Of a DNA stretch of 64,000 nucleotides, positions 62,201-64,000 are shown in pieces. The notes under the pieces were generated by a model that saw only the letters and a program-made list of their open reading frames with translations, was not told the origin of the DNA and did not search any database. Numbering within the stretch: the stretch's first letter is position 1; every line of letters starts with the position of its first letter. The position numbers were made by a program, and so were the translations under genes. Source of the DNA: Winogradskyella marincola (lineage in GTDB: Bacteria > Bacteroidota > Bacteroidia > Flavobacteriales > Flavobacteriaceae); NCBI RefSeq assembly GCF_029624125.1, contig NZ_JARSBN010000010.1, positions 44,194 through 108,193 of the forward strand, in the 5' to 3' direction.

Positions 62201-62531
62201 TAATATATTTTCTAGATTATCAATAATGTACGCTTACCTTAAACCTAACTGTTTTATTATCCATATTTTTTATCAAAAGGAAAGGAAAAAATTAGAAGTC
62301 AACTTGTACGATTGACCATTCTGTTTCTAGTTTTTGTAGCTAGAGTGATTCATATTATTAAAAAATACTGAGGCAAAAAGAATGCCCTTTATTTAAGGAA
62401 ACCCTTATTGTACAATGCATATTCCACCTTGTTGAAACGATAACACCATGATATGGAACAATATTTACAGAAGTTTTATGATTTATTTTTGAAATTTGTT
62501 AGAATTATACAAATCAAAATAATATTAATTA

Positions 62532-64000
62532 ATGGTAGTTTCACAGCGTTTTGTTATTGCGTTATTTCTTTTTTTTGCGATTGGTTTTGTTTACAGTCAA
62601 GATGGTAATAACGAATGTATTGTTACAACTGTTAATAACGACTTTGAAGAACCTGTAAATGCAGGCATATATCCATTGTTTTTAAATGATGCTGTTATGC
62701 CGGGATGGAATACTACAGCATCAGATAGTCAAATAGAATTATGGGCAGATCCTAATTTTGAAAACGTTCCAGCCTATTCAGGGAGTCAATTTGTAGAGTT
62801 AAATGCAAATGTAATTTCAGGTTTATACCAGGATTATGATAGTCCAGAAGGCACTGTTTTCAATTATGGTTTTGCACATAGAGGAAGAATGGGAACCGAT
62901 ACATGTCAGTTATTGGCTGGTCCACCTAATGGTCCCTATGTTAATGTAGGACCACCTGTTTCAACAGGAAATACATCATGGAGTTACAATACCGGAACAT
63001 ATACCGTACCTGCAGGCCAACCCATTACACGATTTATATTTCAATCTGTTAGTGGAAGCACAGGAGATAATAGTGTCGGTAATTTTTTAGATGATATTAA
63101 TTTTACAGCTAATGTTGGGATATTAACAGAGGGACCAATAGAGGTCTTTTGTGGTGAAGAAGCTATAGTAGAGAGTTTAGGAGGAGGTACTTGGGTAGCA
63201 GATTCTAATAACCCATCTACAACGGTAATTAGTGATGTAAACGGAAATAATATAAGTATATCAGGTTTTTCTGAAGCTGGTGAATATATTTATGAATGGG
63301 ATTCTGTGTATTGTTCTTCTACGATAACCATAATTTATGATGAAGGTTTTGTAGAGCCGCCTATAGTAAGTGATGTTATTTATTGTGAAGGCAGTGCGGT
63401 AGATCCTCTAAACATTCAGCCCTTAGACGAGCATACTATATTATGGTATTCTGATAGTTCAGGTACAACGCAGCTGCCTGGTGAACCAACTATAGATACT
63501 AGTGTCGTTGGAGAAACTGTATATTACCTGTCTCAAGAAAATAGCGATGGATGTAATAGTGAATTAATTCCAATGGTAGTCACTATTAGTGCTGTACCTC
63601 AATCGAATACACCGTCTAACATCTCAGTTTGTGATGATGTTTCAAATGATGGGTTTGCCGAATTTGATCTTACGATAGCAGGTGAAGAAGCTATAGGTTC
63701 TCAAGAAGAAGCAGAGCTTGCAATATCTTATTATTTATCTTATTCAGAAGCAGATGCTGGTACAACGGAGGGTATAAGTAGTCCTGAGTTGTATACAAAT
63801 TCATCTATAAATGATGAAACAATATTTGTAAGGGTAGAGAATATAAATAATGCAGAGTGTTATAGTGTTACCTCTTTCTTAATTATTGTCAACCCACTAC
63901 CAGATACCATAGAAGTAAGTCCATATGAGTTATGCGACAATGACAATTCAGGGGACGAACAAGAGCAGTTTGATTTACCGAGTAAAGACGCTGAGATATT
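62532..64000 (+). CDS. Large secreted surface protein (Ig-like/adhesin type), 3' end outside window
   Basis: Open from ATG 62532 to the edge with no stop, at least 489 residues. A signal peptide (about 22 residues, cut after YSQ) is followed by a lectin-like or Concanavalin-type N-domain (about 30-200, FAHRGRMGTDTCQL, FLDDINFTANVG) and then repeated Ig/SprB-like units with the PLPDTIEVSPYELCDN and ISVCDDVSNDGFAEFDL pattern of T9SS-exported flavobacterial adhesins. The C-terminal sorting domain must lie beyond the window. The 62201-62531 gap before it has only AT-rich sequence with no gene I can support. Confidence 0.85.
   Translation, partial: MVVSQRFVIALFLFFAIGFVYSQDGNNECIVTTVNNDFEEPVNAGIYPLFLNDAVMPGWNTTASDSQIELWADPNFENVPAYSGSQFVELNANVISGLYQDYDSPEGTVFNYGFAHRGRMGTDTCQLLAGPPNGPYVNVGPPVSTGNTSWSYNTGTYTVPAGQPITRFIFQSVSGSTGDNSVGNFLDDINFTANVGILTEGPIEVFCGEEAIVESLGGGTWVADSNNPSTTVISDVNGNNISISGFSEAGEYIYEWDSVYCSSTITIIYDEGFVEPPIVSDVIYCEGSAVDPLNIQPLDEHTILWYSDSSGTTQLPGEPTIDTSVVGETVYYLSQENSDGCNSELIPMVVTISAVPQSNTPSNISVCDDVSNDGFAEFDLTIAGEEAIGSQEEAELAISYYLSYSEADAGTTEGISSPELYTNSSINDETIFVRVENINNAECYSVTSFLIIVNPLPDTIEVSPYELCDNDNSGDEQEQFDLPSKDAEI

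Noticed and set aside
62124..62315. 63-aa frame overlapping the end of mnmE
   Set aside because: Frame-shifted copy of MnmE coding DNA running into the gap; no independent start signal.
1..64000. tRNA, rRNA, riboswitch or prophage/IS elements
   Set aside because: No CCA-ended cloverleaf, transposase motif or terminase was recognised. A tool search (tRNAscan-SE, Infernal, ISfinder) would be decisive.

Overview
The window is a stretch of a marine-type Flavobacteriaceae (Bacteroidota) chromosome. The evidence is the AT-rich sequence, the many secreted and lipoprotein families found mainly in that group (DUF4270, DUF4294, DUF4907, DUF6268, DUF4268), a Por/T9SS-type C-terminal sorting domain, fused E1 alpha/beta dehydrogenase, promoter boxes of the TAnnTTTG type, and weak or absent Shine-Dalgarno sequences. 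The genus cannot be fixed from sequence alone. No rRNA, tRNA, CRISPR, prophage or classical insertion sequence was seen.

Layout. 1-2.4 kb: the end of a class I ribonucleotide reductase operon (nrdB fragment, nrdA without an ATP-cone). 2.5-5.9 kb: a three-gene biotin-dependent acyl-CoA carboxylase operon. 6-11.5 kb: housekeeping and stress genes (PrsW-like protease, NUDIX, M42 peptidase, DUF4294, TrhA, and a DinB/DUF1801/YdeI group). 12-16 kb: an unusual array of small unknown genes, all on the minus strand, each separated by a ~125-bp palindromic repeat. 16.1-22 kb: a complete RND efflux operon (adaptor, pump, outer-membrane channel). 22-30.8 kb: ZIP transporter, methyltransferases, a 23S rRNA methyltransferase homologue, DUF202, an AprA-like methyltransferase and branched-chain 2-oxoacid dehydrogenase E1. 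31-38.7 kb: an M1-like protein fused to a beta-barrel, a secreted nuclease-fold protein, a LOG-like protein and UvrA. 38.9-46 kb: divergent surface-protein genes (outer-membrane protein, DUF4270, DUF6268, Kelch, DUF4907) with a LytS/LytTR two-component pair. 46-54.9 kb: EEP protein, Tricorn-like S41 protease, gamma-glutamyltransferase and AcpH-like protein. 55-62.2 kb: GlmM, class V aminotransferase, LpxL-like acyltransferase, rhomboid, TlpA-like thioredoxin and MnmE. 62.5 kb to the end: the start of a large secreted surface protein.

The most notable feature is the 12-16 kb array. Each gene lies in a unit whose two ends carry a short inverted repeat private to that unit (10/10, 10/10, 10/10 and 9/10 bp for four units). 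Between units sits a conserved element that starts AAC and ends GTT when read in the gene direction. It has paired inner arms, asymmetric unpaired spacers and its own central hairpin. This is the architecture of integron gene cassettes with attC sites: the R'' box of a cassette pairs with the bases just after the G|TT cut at the other end of the same cassette. No integrase is in the window, so it resembles a CALIN (cassette array lacking an integrase) in a phylum where such arrays are not commonly described. The payload genes are unrecognised lipoproteins, a membrane protein and soluble proteins. The array begins just past the terminator of the efflux operon, which would let it expand without breaking a host operon.

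Other points worth attention are an M1-family protein whose HExxH zinc motif is replaced, fused to an outer-membrane barrel; a YdeI protein with a complete CDGSH iron-sulfur motif at its end; an NrdA lacking its ATP-cone (fitting the flavobacterial class in which the cone sits on NrdB); a near-perfect dyad upstream of the efflux operon; and a structured, relatively GC-rich leader upstream of the DUF4907 gene.
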